The notes: generated by a model not told the origin, from the sequence alone. A stretch of DNA of 64,000 nucleotides from Acanthacorydalis orientalis (GCA_034766995.1 CM068322.1:17689245-17753244); one strand, 5' to 3'; positions 36,830-50,055 are shown, numbered from the stretch's first letter. Translations and numbers: made by a program.

Positions 36830-37245
36830 TCAGCATATCTTCAGATAGATTTTAGATAAGACAATGATCCAAAGATGGAATACTTACTAACACTAGAAAC
36901 GGAAGACAGAAATTGAAGTGAACCGAAAGCACAAATATCACCGAGACAACAGATTAATGAATTACTGGTATAAAAAGAAACAATTATAATTTAAAATATG
37001 ATTATATTACTAAACTAGAATATAACCCGTCAAAATTGTTGAGAAAATTGAAACAAACATAGAAAGAAAATAACTTTATCGGTTCTTACAACATAATATA
37101 TTTAAACATAAAAAAATACCTAAGAGAAAAACTTGATGAATCAAACTTAAAACCTATGAGCTCATAAAGCAAACATTCTCTTCATCATGGACTTTGTCTT
37201 GCGGACAAAGTGACATGAAATGTTGGTTTTTATTATATAGATTTT
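36830..37245 (+). repeat. R2 dispersed repeat, longest copy
   Basis: This copy joins the two R2 parts seen separately elsewhere. The 5' part (cagcatatcttcagataga, then accgagacaacagatta and ggtataaaaagaaacaatta) matches 355-520 and 42310-42450. The 3' part (gatgaatcaaacttaaaacc, aaagcaaacattctc and actttgtcttgcggacaaag) matches the minus-strand copy at 12345-12545. The latter motif is an imperfect dyad, ctttgtc...gacaaag. No open frame or terminal inverted repeat is evident, so its transposon class is unknown. Confidence 0.7.
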
Positions 37246-37913
37246 AAATTTATTTATTTTTAAAATAATATAAATCCTTGTAATTAAAAAAAGTATACAG
37301 CAGTGACTTTATTAATAAAATCATCAATAATTATTTTACGAAAGATACCTAATATTTAATTAGTTAACAGGAAATAAAATTTTAGAAATATTTACTTGTC
37401 TTATTAATTTTTCGTATTGGAAGAAGTGAATGACATTCACTTTAAATTATATTATTCTTGATTATTATCTTAATATCTATTTTTAAAATTTGTATTACAG
37501 TTTAAAAAAATATATTTTGACGTTTTAAAATACGTTTTGTTGGTAGTTAATATTGAGTACGCATATTAAATTAAATAATTACATATTACATACGCGTAAA
37601 AATTATATATATATATATATATATTGTGTATGATACCCATGGTCATCAAATAATTTGAATTATGTTTAAATTGCTGCTCAGAAATAATATTTAGAGACGG
37701 AATTAGAAAGAGACGTTCTTATAAATAAAATTATACCATTTGCAAACGTATCGTATAAAAGGAAATTGTTGACGATATCATATTATTGCAAATATAACCT
37801 TTATTATTAGAGAAAATGAAGTAGTCATTCGTAAACTCGCATACAGGTTTAAATACTGTTGACGTTTTTACTCGTTTGTTATTATACAACTGTGCAATTT
37901 ATAAATACGTATA

Positions 37914-38125
37914 TGAATAGTTCTTGCAGAGGTAGTTCGTGTATTTTACAAGAATGTCGGTCACAGAACTGTTACCTTGGTAGTTGTAGTCTTAAGCTCA
38001 CTGCAGAAGGCAGGTTCCAAATGGCGTCTCCATTGTTGTGAACTGTTTACTTATTTTGGTTTTACTTTTCATTTCGTTTGTGACTTACACTTGATTCGGT
38101 TCACATTGACGATATTTTTTAATTA
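37914..38125 (+). other. GC island with overlapping open frames, possible exon
   Basis: Over 37921-38040 I count 53 G+C in 120 bases (44%), more than double the surroundings. A stop-free frame without ATG runs from 37914 to about 38125 and includes AEVVRVFYKNVGHRTVTLVV. A second frame, 37859-38041, gives a Cys-rich peptide (SSCRGSSCILQECRSQNCYL) ending MASPLL. A possible splice acceptor, ttcttgcag, ends at 37929. Neither peptide matches a family I know. This is the best candidate in the window for a host exon, 5' UTR or old retroelement, but strand and frame are undecided. Confidence 0.35.
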
Positions 38126-38203
38126 AATTTTACAGACGGATTTTACTTTTCAACGTGTAATTTGTGTGTTATTTACTTTTTTTTTTGTTAAACTTCGGAC
38201 GTC

Positions 38204-38278
38204 AATTGTATTTATCAGTTGTTGTCTTTTTGTGCGGTGTTTAGGTTTAGTTAGATTTGTGTTAAAAGGATTTTTTTG
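38204..38278 (+). promoter_or_regulatory. Possible Inr/DPE core promoter and first exon
   Basis: tttatcagttgtt contains TCAGTT, the arthropod initiator consensus, with A+1 at 38217. At +28 the sequence reads ggttt, four of five positions of the DPE motif RGWYV. The stretch 38217-38278 has no long AT run and ends at ttttttg|gtatgtaa, a good 5' splice-donor match. This would suit a 62-nt non-coding first exon downstream of the GC island. Short motifs of this kind also occur by chance. Confidence 0.2.
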
Positions 38279-38289
38279 GTATGTAAATA

Positions 38290-38975
38290 TATATTTATTT
38301 AATAAAATATATTAACATATATGCATATATATATATATATATATACATATTTATATATATATATATATAATTTTTGAGAATACAACTTTCATACTTTTCG
38401 TCATTAAAAGTAAAAGAGAAAAATAAAATTCGAAAGCTTGTACATACAAGACAATTTAAAAGAATTCGATACAATGTAGAAAAAACGAAAAATGATTTTT
38501 ATTTTATGTACAAGATTAATATATTTTAAGTGTTAACATACTGTGTGGAAAAATGTGAACATATTAAAGTTGTTTACACAGTTTGGTTACATTGGGTATA
38601 TTTACATGAATTTAGAAAGAACAAACTATTTAGAGTATTGTATGATTCAAATTTTAAATTTGTATTCATGAAGGTTTACAGAAAAATTTGAAACATGTAA
38701 TATTTGTCCTGTATGTCCTGTAATTCTAAAATCGGTGAAATTAAATTCTATATATAACTTTACTGTATTATGGATATTTTTACTGCTTATTTATTTATCA
38801 GAAATATTAAAAAAAAACAAAGTAATTTTTTTATCAATAAAGCAGAGAGTAACTTTTAAGTTTCTATTTTTTTTATCTGTGATATTTTATTTTCAATTTT
38901 AATCAAAGAAATAAACTTTTCATTCAGATTGTGTATATTATCAAAAAATATAAATCTATTATACTTAACAAAAAT

Positions 38976-39028
<53 letters not shown>

Positions 39029-41690
39029 GAGAATAGAAATAAATTAAATGTTGCTTGAATGTAGTTTACAAAAAAATGATTAAAATAGCTAATATTCTAT
39101 TACTTTCTTAGGTTACTCTAATTGTAGCACATTGCATTAGTAACCTAAAAAAAATGATTTAAAAGAGATCACTAAGATAACTCTTTGCATCTAACTAAAC
39201 GAATTGTCAAATAACTGCAATACCTCTGATTTTAAATACTTATAGATAGAGGTTATCAATGCTCTTCATCGATATTTTTTTTGACAAGATTTTGTATGAA
39301 TAAATGAATCTTTTTTCTCGTATATTAAATAAACAGGATTGGCTCGATTTATTTGTATGTACGAATTTGCATATTATATGTTGTAAAAAAATAATATATT
39401 TAAAAATAATGTACTTTCCAAATTTTGAAACATAAATTACAATACATTTTATTAAAATAAAATTAACATTGTAATCACTGAAAATAATATGTTAACATTT
39501 ATTAATTTTAAAAATGTTAATCATATGGAAATCAATTATATATAATATTATAAGGATTTTTCTAAAAATATTTGTTATAAAAAATATCAATCTTGTCACA
39601 ATTTGCATTTGTATAAATATTTTACACGCTTTGTACATTTGCTTATAGGCGAATTTTTATATAAATTAATAAAAAATAACTTTTATCTTTATACAAAAGT
39701 TGTATGTAGTTGTATAAAAAAAATTAAAAATTATTTATATAATGACAGTTTTTTGAATCAATCAAGTTTATAAATAATAAAATAAAGTAGATTTTTTTTA
39801 AAATTACTAGACGTTATTTCTTTTATTGAGAAATACATATAACGCTTATAGATTCGTTTCTAGTATTTTGAATTTGAACCTTTTTTCTAATCAACATTTC
39901 TGAAAGATCTTTTTAAATTTAAAAATAGAAAAGGAATATGAACTAAATACATTTTATATAATCTAATAATCAATTAAAAAACCGTAAAGTAAACAATAAA
40001 ATAAATGTAGTTGTTAAAATCATTTTATTAAATTTTTTGATTAAGTTTATGAAAAAATATATTTCATAGGAATGAAATTTGAAAACTTGTAGCATTGTTT
40101 GCTTTTTAAAAATATGGTTGTGTTTTTATTAGTATAAATAAATGTAAAAAATCATCTTATTATATCAATTATAAATGTATTGTTTATTATATATATATAT
40201 ATATATATATGTTTCTATTTGTGTATTCTTATATATTTTTATAATTTTTTATAATTGTTGTGGATAAAATATTGAATTAAAATTATTTTAAAACGAAAAA
40301 TGAAACTGAGTAATGCTGAATACTAATGTTTTTCAAAAGCAGATTTATTTATTTAGAATACTTTGTAAAAATATTAATATTTTTTTATAGAAAAGTAAAG
40401 TGAAAACAAAGAAAGTAGAAAATATTTTTTATTGTTTACATTTTTTTACTTAATGTTTTCTTTATTTAAAACTGGTAATAATTTAAATGTTATCAGTAAA
40501 ACAAAGGATATACAAGTTTTTAATACGAATAAATGATTCAGAATTCAAATATTTTTCATCTTAAGAATAAAAATCAATTAATATTAAAATGAATAAACGA
40601 AAATATCATATATTCAGGAGTTATTTTTAATTAGAATTTTTTCAACTGAAAATCGCAATATATGTATATTTATTCTTGGAAATACGTTGTAACAACGTTG
40701 ACATTTTTTGAAACTTAGTCTTTAGGCATAGTAAATAAGTAAATTTCAAATAATTACAAAGTGTATGTTGTTTTTCGGTTTGTTACTATTATTTTTTAAA
40801 TTTTAGATTATAATCGCTTGTTAATAACTGAACAGAAAATTAAAAAAATGATGAGTTACAAGACAATTTTGTGAATTTATGGAATAAATTGATAAAATTA
40901 TAATTTTATTTATTTTCGTTGTTCTTTGAATGGTTTTTAAAGACTTTATTTCCAGCTGAGTATATATATATATGCATTGACTAATATACCATTTTACAGT
41001 ATTTATATTTCATAATTTTTAAATAACAAAATCATTAAAGTGCAAATTAAAACTTGAATCTAAATTATGTTTTTTCCATACAAATATTTGACATAAATAG
41101 TGATAACTATATAATATATTATACATTACAATCAGAATTACATATTGGGTAATCTTTTTTCATAATTGGTTATTATTACTGTAATTATAAAGATTTTTGT
41201 GGAAAGAAAAACATTAAATGATTATTTCTTTTGATTGTGCGCATTATTTTAATTATAAACTATAGTTAAAAACGACTTCAACGTTTTGTTTTACTCATTT
41301 AGTTATTTATTAGTTATTAATCATATTTTCATTATCCTTGATTACAATTACACAAGAAAATAAATGAAAAATATCAAGAATTATTTATATTCTGTAGGAA
41401 ATTTAATTAAAATATTCTAATTAATAATTACAAACGAGATATACTAAAAGCCAATTAGTTTCTTATGTCTGTTTTATTTAAAAATTCATCATTGAATATA
41501 TTTTTCATTCGATTTATTATATATATATGTTTGAATGTATAGTCATAAAATAATTGTCAATGAAAAATATTTATTCAAAAAATTATCATTTTATTCTCAC
41601 ATTAAATTACGATTGTTGTATTTTTTTCATACACATGTCAAGTAACATATATTTGACACAATAATTTATTTAGTTCAATACTATAATTTA
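38290..41690. other. AT-rich stretch with a few microsatellites
   Basis: AT runs lie at about 38324-38370, 38980-39022 and 40190-40210. A weak R2-like segment (ttacaagacaattttgtgaa followed by a tatggaataaa block) lies near 40855-40905. No gene is supported. If the promoter call at 38204 were right, this would be intron. Confidence 0.4.
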
Positions 41691-41839
41691 CACATTTCAT
41701 TTGACTTTAATTCTCCCGTGCTGGTGCGGTAAATTCAGCTGACTACCTATTTTTATTTGTAAATATCCTTCTTTCTGCTACTTACAGAGGAATGATATTC
41801 CTTGTTTTCTCTGTTATTCGATACTATCACTAATTAATT

Positions 41840-42001
41840 TTAAAAAATAATGTTTAAAACCTCCAATCTTGCTTTAATTCGCTCTTTTATTTTAAAATCA
41901 TCCTCAACCCTGGTACAAATGGGTTCTTCAATAAATGTCAGTTTACTAATCTTCAAAAGTTTTCTATGAGGAAGTAGAGTGATATTTTTAATAATATTTC
42001 T
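41840..42001 (-). other. 53-codon open frame, possible exon fragment
   Basis: The minus-strand frame is open between stops and lacks an ATG at its start. It reads LLPHRKLLKISKLTFIEEPI and continues CTRVEDDFKIKERIKARLEV before a TAA at 41840-41842. Alternating basic and acidic residues with few Ile/Tyr runs look coding-like. It matches no family I can name. It may be a last exon, a pseudogene fragment or chance. Confidence 0.2.
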
Positions 42002-42309
42002 TTATTTTCTTGTAGTACACATCTTTTATTGATACTAATCGATTGTGAAAAAAATGGCTTTGATATTTAACGAATTCAAATCCTTCTATTCCTTCATAAA
42101 TTGTAATTTTCTTGAAAAATATTAGCGGTAAACTTTGTTTATTGCAGTCTTAAAACGGCACCGGAATAGAATAGTTAAAATATGATTTAATTTTTATTAT
42201 TTTTGTATTAGTTTTGGTCTCAGTGAATCACTTGAGTATTTATCTGTCACGACTTGTTTCATCTGTTGAACTGTCTTTAAATAACTTGTTGACACACTTA
42301 CTAATATTT

Positions 42310-42450
42310 TTTACTAATAAACTGCATGAACTTGCTTTAGAGTAGAAATTAGTCGAGCAGACAAATACTCAAGTCATCGACCAAGAACAAAATGGCCAGG
42401 ACAACACACAAACTGGTTCATGGTATAAAAATATATAATTATAACTCTAT
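42310..42450 (+). repeat. R2 dispersed repeat, 5' fragment
   Basis: Contains gagcagacaaatactcaagt, caggacaacacacaaactgg and catggtataaaaatatataa, which align with the 5' part of the R2 copy at 36830. It lies just upstream of mariner D copy 2. Confidence 0.45.
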
Positions 42451-42550
42451 AGGTTAATTAGTAAAAATATTCAATTTATTTTTGTATCATATTTAATTTT
42501 TGAACTAAATTTTTATAAACAATAATTATATAATTAATAATTATACAATA

Positions 42551-42924
42551 AACAGCGTTAAGAACATTTTTTATGAGTTCAAAATGGATGGTAAAGCAGC
42601 AGAAACTGCCCGTAAACTAAACAATACTTTTGGTGTGGGTATTGTTGAGGAACATACTGTGCAATGGTGGTTCCAAAATTTTGTACTGAGGATGAGAGCC
42701 TTGAAGACAAAGAAAATCGCGGGAATCCTTCTTCAGCTAATAAAGACCAACTGAAAGCGTTAATTGAATGAGAACCACACAAAATAATTCAAGAGCTTTC
42801 ACAAAAGCTAGATGTTAGTCATACAACAGTTCTTTATCACTTAAAACAACTAAAAAAATCGAAAAGAGAAAAACGTATATACATTTAAAGGTCATAAACC
42901 GCATTTATTTTTATACCAATCAAA
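42551..42924 (+). mobile_element. Mariner D copy 2: 5'-truncated, deleted mariner
   Basis: Homology starts inside the transposase coding region. The frame from about 42582 reads MDGKAAETARKLNNTFGVGI and then VQWWFQNF. A one-base loss near 42681 then shifts the frame into the GDESLED-like segment. LKALIE is followed by a stop. QELSQKLDVSHTTVLYHLKQ completes the second helix-turn-helix. Sequence then jumps to the 3' end, aaaccgcatttatttttata, finishing at 42924 before TA. The left inverted repeat is missing. The tail acgtatatacatttaaaggt is shared with copies 1 and 4. Confidence 0.82.
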
Positions 42925-42929
42925 TATAA

Positions 42930-45900
42930 TCTTCTAATTCAGAATTTTATTGAATAATTATGATTAACCACTTAAATTATTCAGTTTCAAATCATTTTCA
43001 GGTTTGTTGATCTTGCTGAATAAAGTTCTGTTTTATTTTCTCCAGACACCAAGTGTAATTAGAATTTCTGTTTTATACAGAGCGGAATATATTTTTAATA
43101 AATTTATTTCACTTATTTTTACTTTTGTGTGTATGTATATGTATATATATATATATGTATATTCATTTTGATATTTGTGATGATGTGACAAAGCACGTAA
43201 CTTTTTTTATTATTTTTTAAATAACAATAGATAATTTTGGATAATTCTTGTTTTAACACTGTTCACTTTTAGAAATTCACAGAAAATACAGGAAATTCTT
43301 TAAGTTTCATTGACTTTCTTATAGTAGTAGTGGAATGTTCTTAAAAAAATATTTTTCGTCTCATGGCAATAGTCTGTTATGTTATTTTATCATATCATCA
43401 CGGATATAAATTCATAGATTTCATTTTCACTACAAATCATATATTTTATTTATTTATTCTGTGAAGTACTGCTGTCAGTCGCTATTTTATTGCTAAATTT
43501 TAGAATAACGTTGAAAAATTAAAATTTATAAAAAATAATACATAAAATAATCTCTATATTATAGCTGAATATAAACCATATAAAGTATAATTTATATCCT
43601 ACTTTGCAAAGATGAATGAAATAATCGGTTTGATTTTATGACTTATAATTAAATACGATATGGTAAAAAATTATGTACATCGTTAATTTAGTTTAGTAAA
43701 TACCCAAAGGACATAAAGTACATTACAAAAAAAGTAGATAAAAAAATCATAGTCTTCTTTACAACAATATTCATCAGTTCTCTTGAATTTATATTTTGTA
43801 GTTTTATTGTTTGCTCAAGTAAAATTATATTCTCACCTATAATCAAGTATCGATGCCTTACAGACATGAGAAAGAAATTATTACATTTGATAGGTGGTCA
43901 TACCAGTTTATTTATTTTCTCTCTTTTCAACTTATATATATATATATATATATATACATACATACATGGCTATTTACCTGAGTTTTGGGAAATACGTCGA
44001 TAATATTACAAAGTCTTAAGATATAGATGAAGTAATTGAAATAAACAAAAATTAGAGGATATGCAAATATTATGCAATAACCTGATATCTATTTTTTGAC
44101 ATTTACATGTTTCATTTATCTACTTACCTATATCTATACATACATACATATATATATATATATACTTTAATCTTTGAATTATATATTTATTTTAATATTA
44201 TAACTAAATTATATTTCCATATTTGTGAAATGCAGTATCGTTGTTTTATTTCACATGTGTTTTTTAAAATGACAATAAAAAAACATACAGAAATTAATTT
44301 TCGTTATATAAAATGAGAAGTGCTGGTTAATATATTTCAAATAAATGATTTTTAAAATTAGTTACAATAATGATATTTTATCACTTTACAAAGTGTATAC
44401 TTAAACTAATTAACTCTTTTCTATATATTTTCAATAAATGTATATCTTCTATATAATATATTTTTTTAAAAAAATATCAATTAAAACTCATTATTCAATA
44501 AATGTGAAAACAAGAAATTTACATTTTTGTTATTATTTTCTTGGTTTAATCAACTCGACATTCTTTCTTCGACACTGAACGATATTATTTTATGACTATA
44601 AATACTTTCTAAAAATATATATTTTTTTGCGGAAATACTAAAATTTGTTCATTGATGATTGCATCAAATTTTTACGTTTACAAATTCATAATATTTTAAA
44701 CACAAGTATAAATATTGTGAATAAATTTATAACAGATATGAAACCACTAAATAAGTTAAACTGATTTTAATTGAAAGTTGATTCATAATTGTGGACTTTT
44801 ATTGTTACTGATTTCAAACCGCAAGGCCAGTCGAAAAAACTTGAAGTAAAAAATGAGTAAAAAATATGTTGTAGTAGAAAGTGTAAGTAAATCTGAATAA
44901 ATCATTTCATTGACGATATTGCTCTATTGTTTATCCATAATATGTTCTATATTTATTTATATTTTGACTTACATTTTAAACAATAACATTTGATTTGAAA
45001 AAGTAAAATATTTTTTATATAATATGTTTGAGTATTTTTCTAAAAAAGGAATTTAAGATTATTTTTTATAAAATAAACATAACATAATAACTTTAATATG
45101 TGGAAGACAATAATAAAAAAACTCAATATTTTAAAAAATAATTGTGTCTGAATTTATTCCTAAGTATTTCTCTTATACAACTTAATGTAATATTCGAATT
45201 GTATGTTTACAATTAAAGTAATTAAAATTTGCATAAGAAAAAATCAAAATGATTAATAATCAATTATTGACCACTTTGATTAGCATTTTTATTTATTCGT
45301 GTGGTAAAGAAAAAATCATTTGAAAAAGTGGATTAGTGACTCTGATAAAAACTGTTTTGGGCATTTTAAGAATTGTACATTAATAAATTCAAATTTATAA
45401 AGTAGAAAATATACCTAAGATTTATTTTTTGGCATTAAAAATAATTCAATTTTAACTAATTTATTTAAATCAATTCAGTTTAATTTTAAAATCAATATTA
45501 TGTAACATAGAAAACATCGTCGTCACGCAAACCTCATATATCACTTTTATCTAATTATTTTCTTACTTAACTTTTAAAAGATTTCAAAGTTTATCGACTT
45601 GCTAAATCGTCAGAATATTCATTACAAATATTTGAATTTCGAAAAAAAATAACGATACTAGTTTATAGTAAAACTAGTTATAAGATCTAATCGTATTAGA
45701 TTATTACAAGTTAGGAAAAATGTTAATAATATGTCAATGACCTACGTAAATCAAACAATAATGACTTTGTAAAAAATATAATTTTTGATCATTTACCAGA
45801 TCAATAACAATGATTAAAAACAATAATTTTTCTTCTCTTCAATCATTTCACTTGTGAGAGAGGCTAGACAGTGTAAAAGTGAGATATTTCTCCGAGCTGA

Positions 45901-45990
45901 TTTCATCCAAACCGGTTTGTTGCAAATACAAGGTGCATTATGTAGGTTCCATACTTAAAGAATTTCTTTCAATGTGCAATAAAAATATTT
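42930..45990. other. AT-rich stretch, no gene supported
   Basis: Short AT runs lie near 43143, 43934 and 44148. A diverged R1-like core (aatgattaataatcaattat then ttgaccactttgattagcat) lies near 45249-45290. A slightly GC-richer segment at 45850-45930 (gagagaggctagacagtgta, ttcatccaaaccggtttgtt) has no open frame of note. Confidence 0.4.
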
Positions 45991-46058
45991 TTTACGTTTT
46001 AGTTATCAAAAAAATGAAAGTTACCGTTAATACGTCCTAAAATAACAAAAATATACAC

Positions 46059-46163
<105 letters not shown>

Positions 46164-46245
46164 AAATAAAAATAATAAAAATGATAGATAGATAAACATA
46201 ATAAACAGATAAAGAAAACTAAATTTGTAAATTTATTTTACGAAA

Positions 46246-46437
46246 TTAATTATACATTCCATATAAAATTTCAGACTTTGTTTTTGAACCATAATAATGC
46301 CATTTTGCTTGCTTCGTAAAGTAGGGATGTGAATTACGGTTCTTTAAACTGCTAATAGAAGTTAGTCGGGTATCTGCTGATACTCGTTCAACTGTAAAGT
46401 AACATTTACAGGAATTTATTTTACATTGCTGTGTCAT
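46246..46437 (-). other. 63-codon open frame, coding-like composition
   Basis: From an ATG at 46435-46437 the frame reads MTQQCKINSCKCYFTVERVS and continues ADTRLTSISSLKNRNSHPYF. It is bounded by two long (AT)n tracts and is clearly richer in G+C than they are. Three Cys and several His residues lie in it, but no zinc-binding spacing I recognise. No start context, splice site or homologue can be shown from sequence alone. Confidence 0.22.
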
Positions 46438-46483
46438 GAAAAGAAATTCAATGAATAATTCTAGTTTTTTATCTTACTATAAT

Positions 46484-46486
<3 letters not shown>

Positions 46487-46577
<91 letters not shown>
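46487..46577. repeat. (AT)n microsatellite, 91 bp
   Basis: One G interruption near 46532. Confidence 0.95.
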
Positions 46578-46580
<3 letters not shown>

Positions 46581-46702
46581 ACTATTAGATGAATTTACAG
46601 TTAAAATTAAATTTATTAAATATCCTCAAGTAATGTGTACTTCCGGTGTAAAACGTTATGCATTTTATTTTAATTAGGTGCATGTTTTTAAGACAGTATT
46701 TG

Positions 46703-46708
<6 letters not shown>

Positions 46709-46757
<49 letters not shown>
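46709..46757. repeat. (AT)n microsatellite, 49 bp
   Basis: Pure AT alternation. Confidence 0.95.
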
Positions 46758-46763
<6 letters not shown>

Positions 46764-47964
46764 GAGTCTACTGAAATTTTATTTAATTTTTCAAAAAAAT
46801 ATAGTTGTTCTTATTTAAAACAAGACTATTACTTCTTATAATAAAAAATATCAAAAAGAATTATATGAAAGTTGGAAATATAAGATTTTTTATAGTAAAA
46901 GAAAATATTCTGTGAATTTATAAAATTTAAAAATATAATTGAGTGCAGTGAAATAATCATTTATGTATAAAAAAAATTGAATTGAATATTGCAAACAATT
47001 TTTCGAAATACAGAAAAAAGTCATCTTTTAAAAATAAAATACTTTCTATTAAGATAATCTATACAAAATTCAAAAAAAGTCAATCATTACTCTTTTTTAA
47101 ATAAAACATATATTGTGTTTAAAATGGATGTGGTTTAATTTATTTTCGTTTTGTTTTGATAAGTTTTTATTCGCATATCTCTTATAATTTGTATTCTTGT
47201 ATTCTTTTGGAAAGAAATTCTTTTTAATAATTACAATGATTGATTTTGACGCTTACGGATCTTCAACTAAAATTTTATTTGTATAATAGATGGACGATTG
47301 AATTTAAATAATTTTTTGGATTGAATGTTGCTTTACAAGTAAATCATGCCATTTAAAATATCGTTTTTCATCATTTGTGAAATTTCATTTAATAAAATCT
47401 GTCTATATATGATGTATACAAAACTAGTTGTAGTATAAATCCACAAAAAATCCAAAATAATTTTAAATTTATTTCTGTACAATTAACTAATTAAACTGAA
47501 TATTGTACAGTAGAAATTCACTGATTTTCAATTTATCGTTGGGCTTTTCAGTGAGTTTTATTGCGATTAATTTCATCAGGTAGCTTAGAACTTCACTGTT
47601 GAAATTTAACAACTGAATTTTCAATATTTCAATGTAGTAGTCAAGTTTTTCCTTGGGGAGAAACTTTTTGTTGATGTTCTCAAGTACAAATTCCTAAAAC
47701 ATATCAGACTATTCTATGATCCATCTTAAAAATTACTAAGCCAGTAAATCAAAAAATAGGCCACTCTTCAATGTACAACTTAAACTTATAGCCTGTTTAT
47801 TAATAAAATTTGTCCGTCTTTCTTGGTAATGTTAAAGATATGTTGTTCATTTCAATACATAAAATATTAAAATGCTGTTTTTATTTATTCGATTCATTTT
47901 TTTCTTGTATATTTTTAAATGTTCTTAACTATTTAATTTTAATATCATTTATATAAACATTCTC

Positions 47965-48125
47965 AGAGTGTTAAAATACAGAACCATTTTTCTGTACCTT
48001 TTTGCCTTAAAGATGATGGCATCGTCATCAAAATTCATGTAAGCAAAAATAGTCATCAATAATCAATTATCAAACATTTTTAAACAGAAATATTTTGTCC
48101 ATTTTATCATGAAATTAAACTTTAT
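47965..48125 (-). repeat. R1 dispersed repeat, well-preserved single arm
   Basis: Contains ctgtacctttttgccttaaa, gatgatggcatcgtcatcaa, aattcatgtaagcaaaaata, gtcatcaataatcaattatc and aaacatttttaaacagaaat. It is the best reference for the R1 consensus on the minus strand. Just before it, cagaaccatttttctg forms a small hairpin. Confidence 0.65.
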
Positions 48126-48594
48126 TTGTAAAAATGTACACATTAATCTTTAACACATTGAACTAATATTATTTAATTGGTATTATATTAAATTAGTTGA
48201 TTTTTTGTATTCTTCGCATTTTTATCATTCACCTTTTTTCTATTTTCTTTCTTTTATGAACTTTATTCAAATATCTGTGCCTATACTTCAATTTATCATT
48301 AACAAATAATAAAATACTTTTTTACTTTTTATCAATCTGTGGATAATTAAGAAAGTTAAAAATTTTATGTGTAATTATTAAATTATAAAAAATAAATCGA
48401 TAATTATAAAAAAAACATGTGAACGACTTTTCAGTGTTTTGTAGATCTTTTTATCAGAAATTGATTCCTGTATGTGATATCATTTGTCGTTATTAGTGGT
48501 AGTCTTTAAACATAGATTTAAAAAGGGAATTAATAATAAATTAAAATTTTCTTCCTATTCTAGTGATTTTTCTGTCATAAGTAGCTGTAGTTGC

Positions 48595-48599
<5 letters not shown>

Positions 48600-48646
<47 letters not shown>

Positions 48647-48712
48647 ATATATAAATATATATATGTATATACACATACATGTATATACACATACATACAT
48701 ACATATATATAT
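48600..48712. repeat. Compound AT/ACAT/GTAT microsatellite
   Basis: A 43-bp AT run is followed by gtatatacacatacat units repeated twice and a final AT run. Confidence 0.9.
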
Positions 48713-48841
48713 GGTGATTCAATTTAGGCTTCCACATCGAAGTATTAAAAGCGATAGCTGGGATTAAGAAAAGTCATATTATTTTTTATTTAATATTTTA
48801 GTTCAATGTAATACTAAAATACAATTGAACTAAAATACTAA

Positions 48842-49054
48842 ATGAAAGATAACATTTTTTTTAATTTTTCCGTTTTTTATTCATACTTTTGTGTAAAAGC
48901 CTACGTTGAACCTCCTTATACTCGTATATGTCTACGTGTGTATAAAACATCTTATTTATATATCTCTTATTGTAAAAAGTCAGAAGACAAACTGAAGAGT
49001 TCTATTTTTAATATTTCGTTATTAATTGTACATTTTATTTATTTTATATTATAA
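48842..49054 (+). other. Doubtful 70-codon open frame
   Basis: An ATG-initiated frame, MKDNIFFNFSVFYSYFCVKA onwards, has a hydrophobic C-terminus. Composition is largely explained by high A+T. There is no family match. Confidence 0.12.
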
Positions 49055-50013
49055 AAATACGATTCATGTATTTATTCTAGTTGTAAGAATGAATATATAT
49101 TAAGAAACACTTGTACTAAATGGAAAAAATTAATATATTAACCACAACCATGCAATTATCAAAATACCTCCTTTTTTAGCATACGAACGTTTTTATAATT
49201 CATTACTTATACTTTTTATCTACAATAGAATAGATTTGGTTTACAAAAATATTTTCTTTGTTTTTGAAATATAAAAAAACAGTTAATGTTTTTTAACACG
49301 TCTAGGTATTTTTACAACACTTAATTTATAGAATTTTTATTACAAAATTGAACAAGAAAATATATAAGATATCTTTTTATATCGACACTTTAGAATTGCT
49401 GTGTATGCATTTAAAAAAATCAGATATTTAAATAAAATATTTTAACAGATATTATCAAGCAAGTTTTAAACCAATGCGTGTATAAAAAATCATGCGTCTG
49501 ATTTATTTTCTACTTGAATGTCTGTAATATGTCGTCCACTTTCATTTTTAGCAAATCGAAATATAAAAAATAATTATATCATTGTAGCTATACTTAACTT
49601 ATTGTTCGTCAACCTTGCAATATGAAGTTTCACTATGCAGTCAACTGTAATGACCTGATGTTTACTTTTACCTGTTTAATGGAAATGTCATTGATATATG
49701 TAAGTGAATAATTGTTTTCTCTACACATGCTTATATTTCCACTACTTTTTATGACTATTTCATAACATTTATGTATATATATATATATACATACAATTGT
49801 GTGTATGTATGTATAAAGCATATATAAACTCACATTTAAGATATCTATCTATATATGTAATTTAGTAGATATTGCATTATTTCAATTGAAATGGATGTAG
49901 ATTTATTAAAGAAATTGAGTAGTAAATTTCATTTTTACAGATTTAATATAGGCCATCAATCATAGTTATTATATGAATGAATATATTTTGTAATATTTGA
50001 TGTATTATTTCCA

Positions 50014-50016
<3 letters not shown>

Positions 50017-50052
<36 letters not shown>
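50017..50052. repeat. (AT)n microsatellite, about 36 bp
   Basis: Pure AT alternation. Confidence 0.95.

Positions 50053-50055
<3 letters not shown>

Noticed and set aside
42579..42782. Minus-strand frame of 67 codons
   Set aside because: Antisense to the plus-strand HTH coding sequence of mariner D copy 2.
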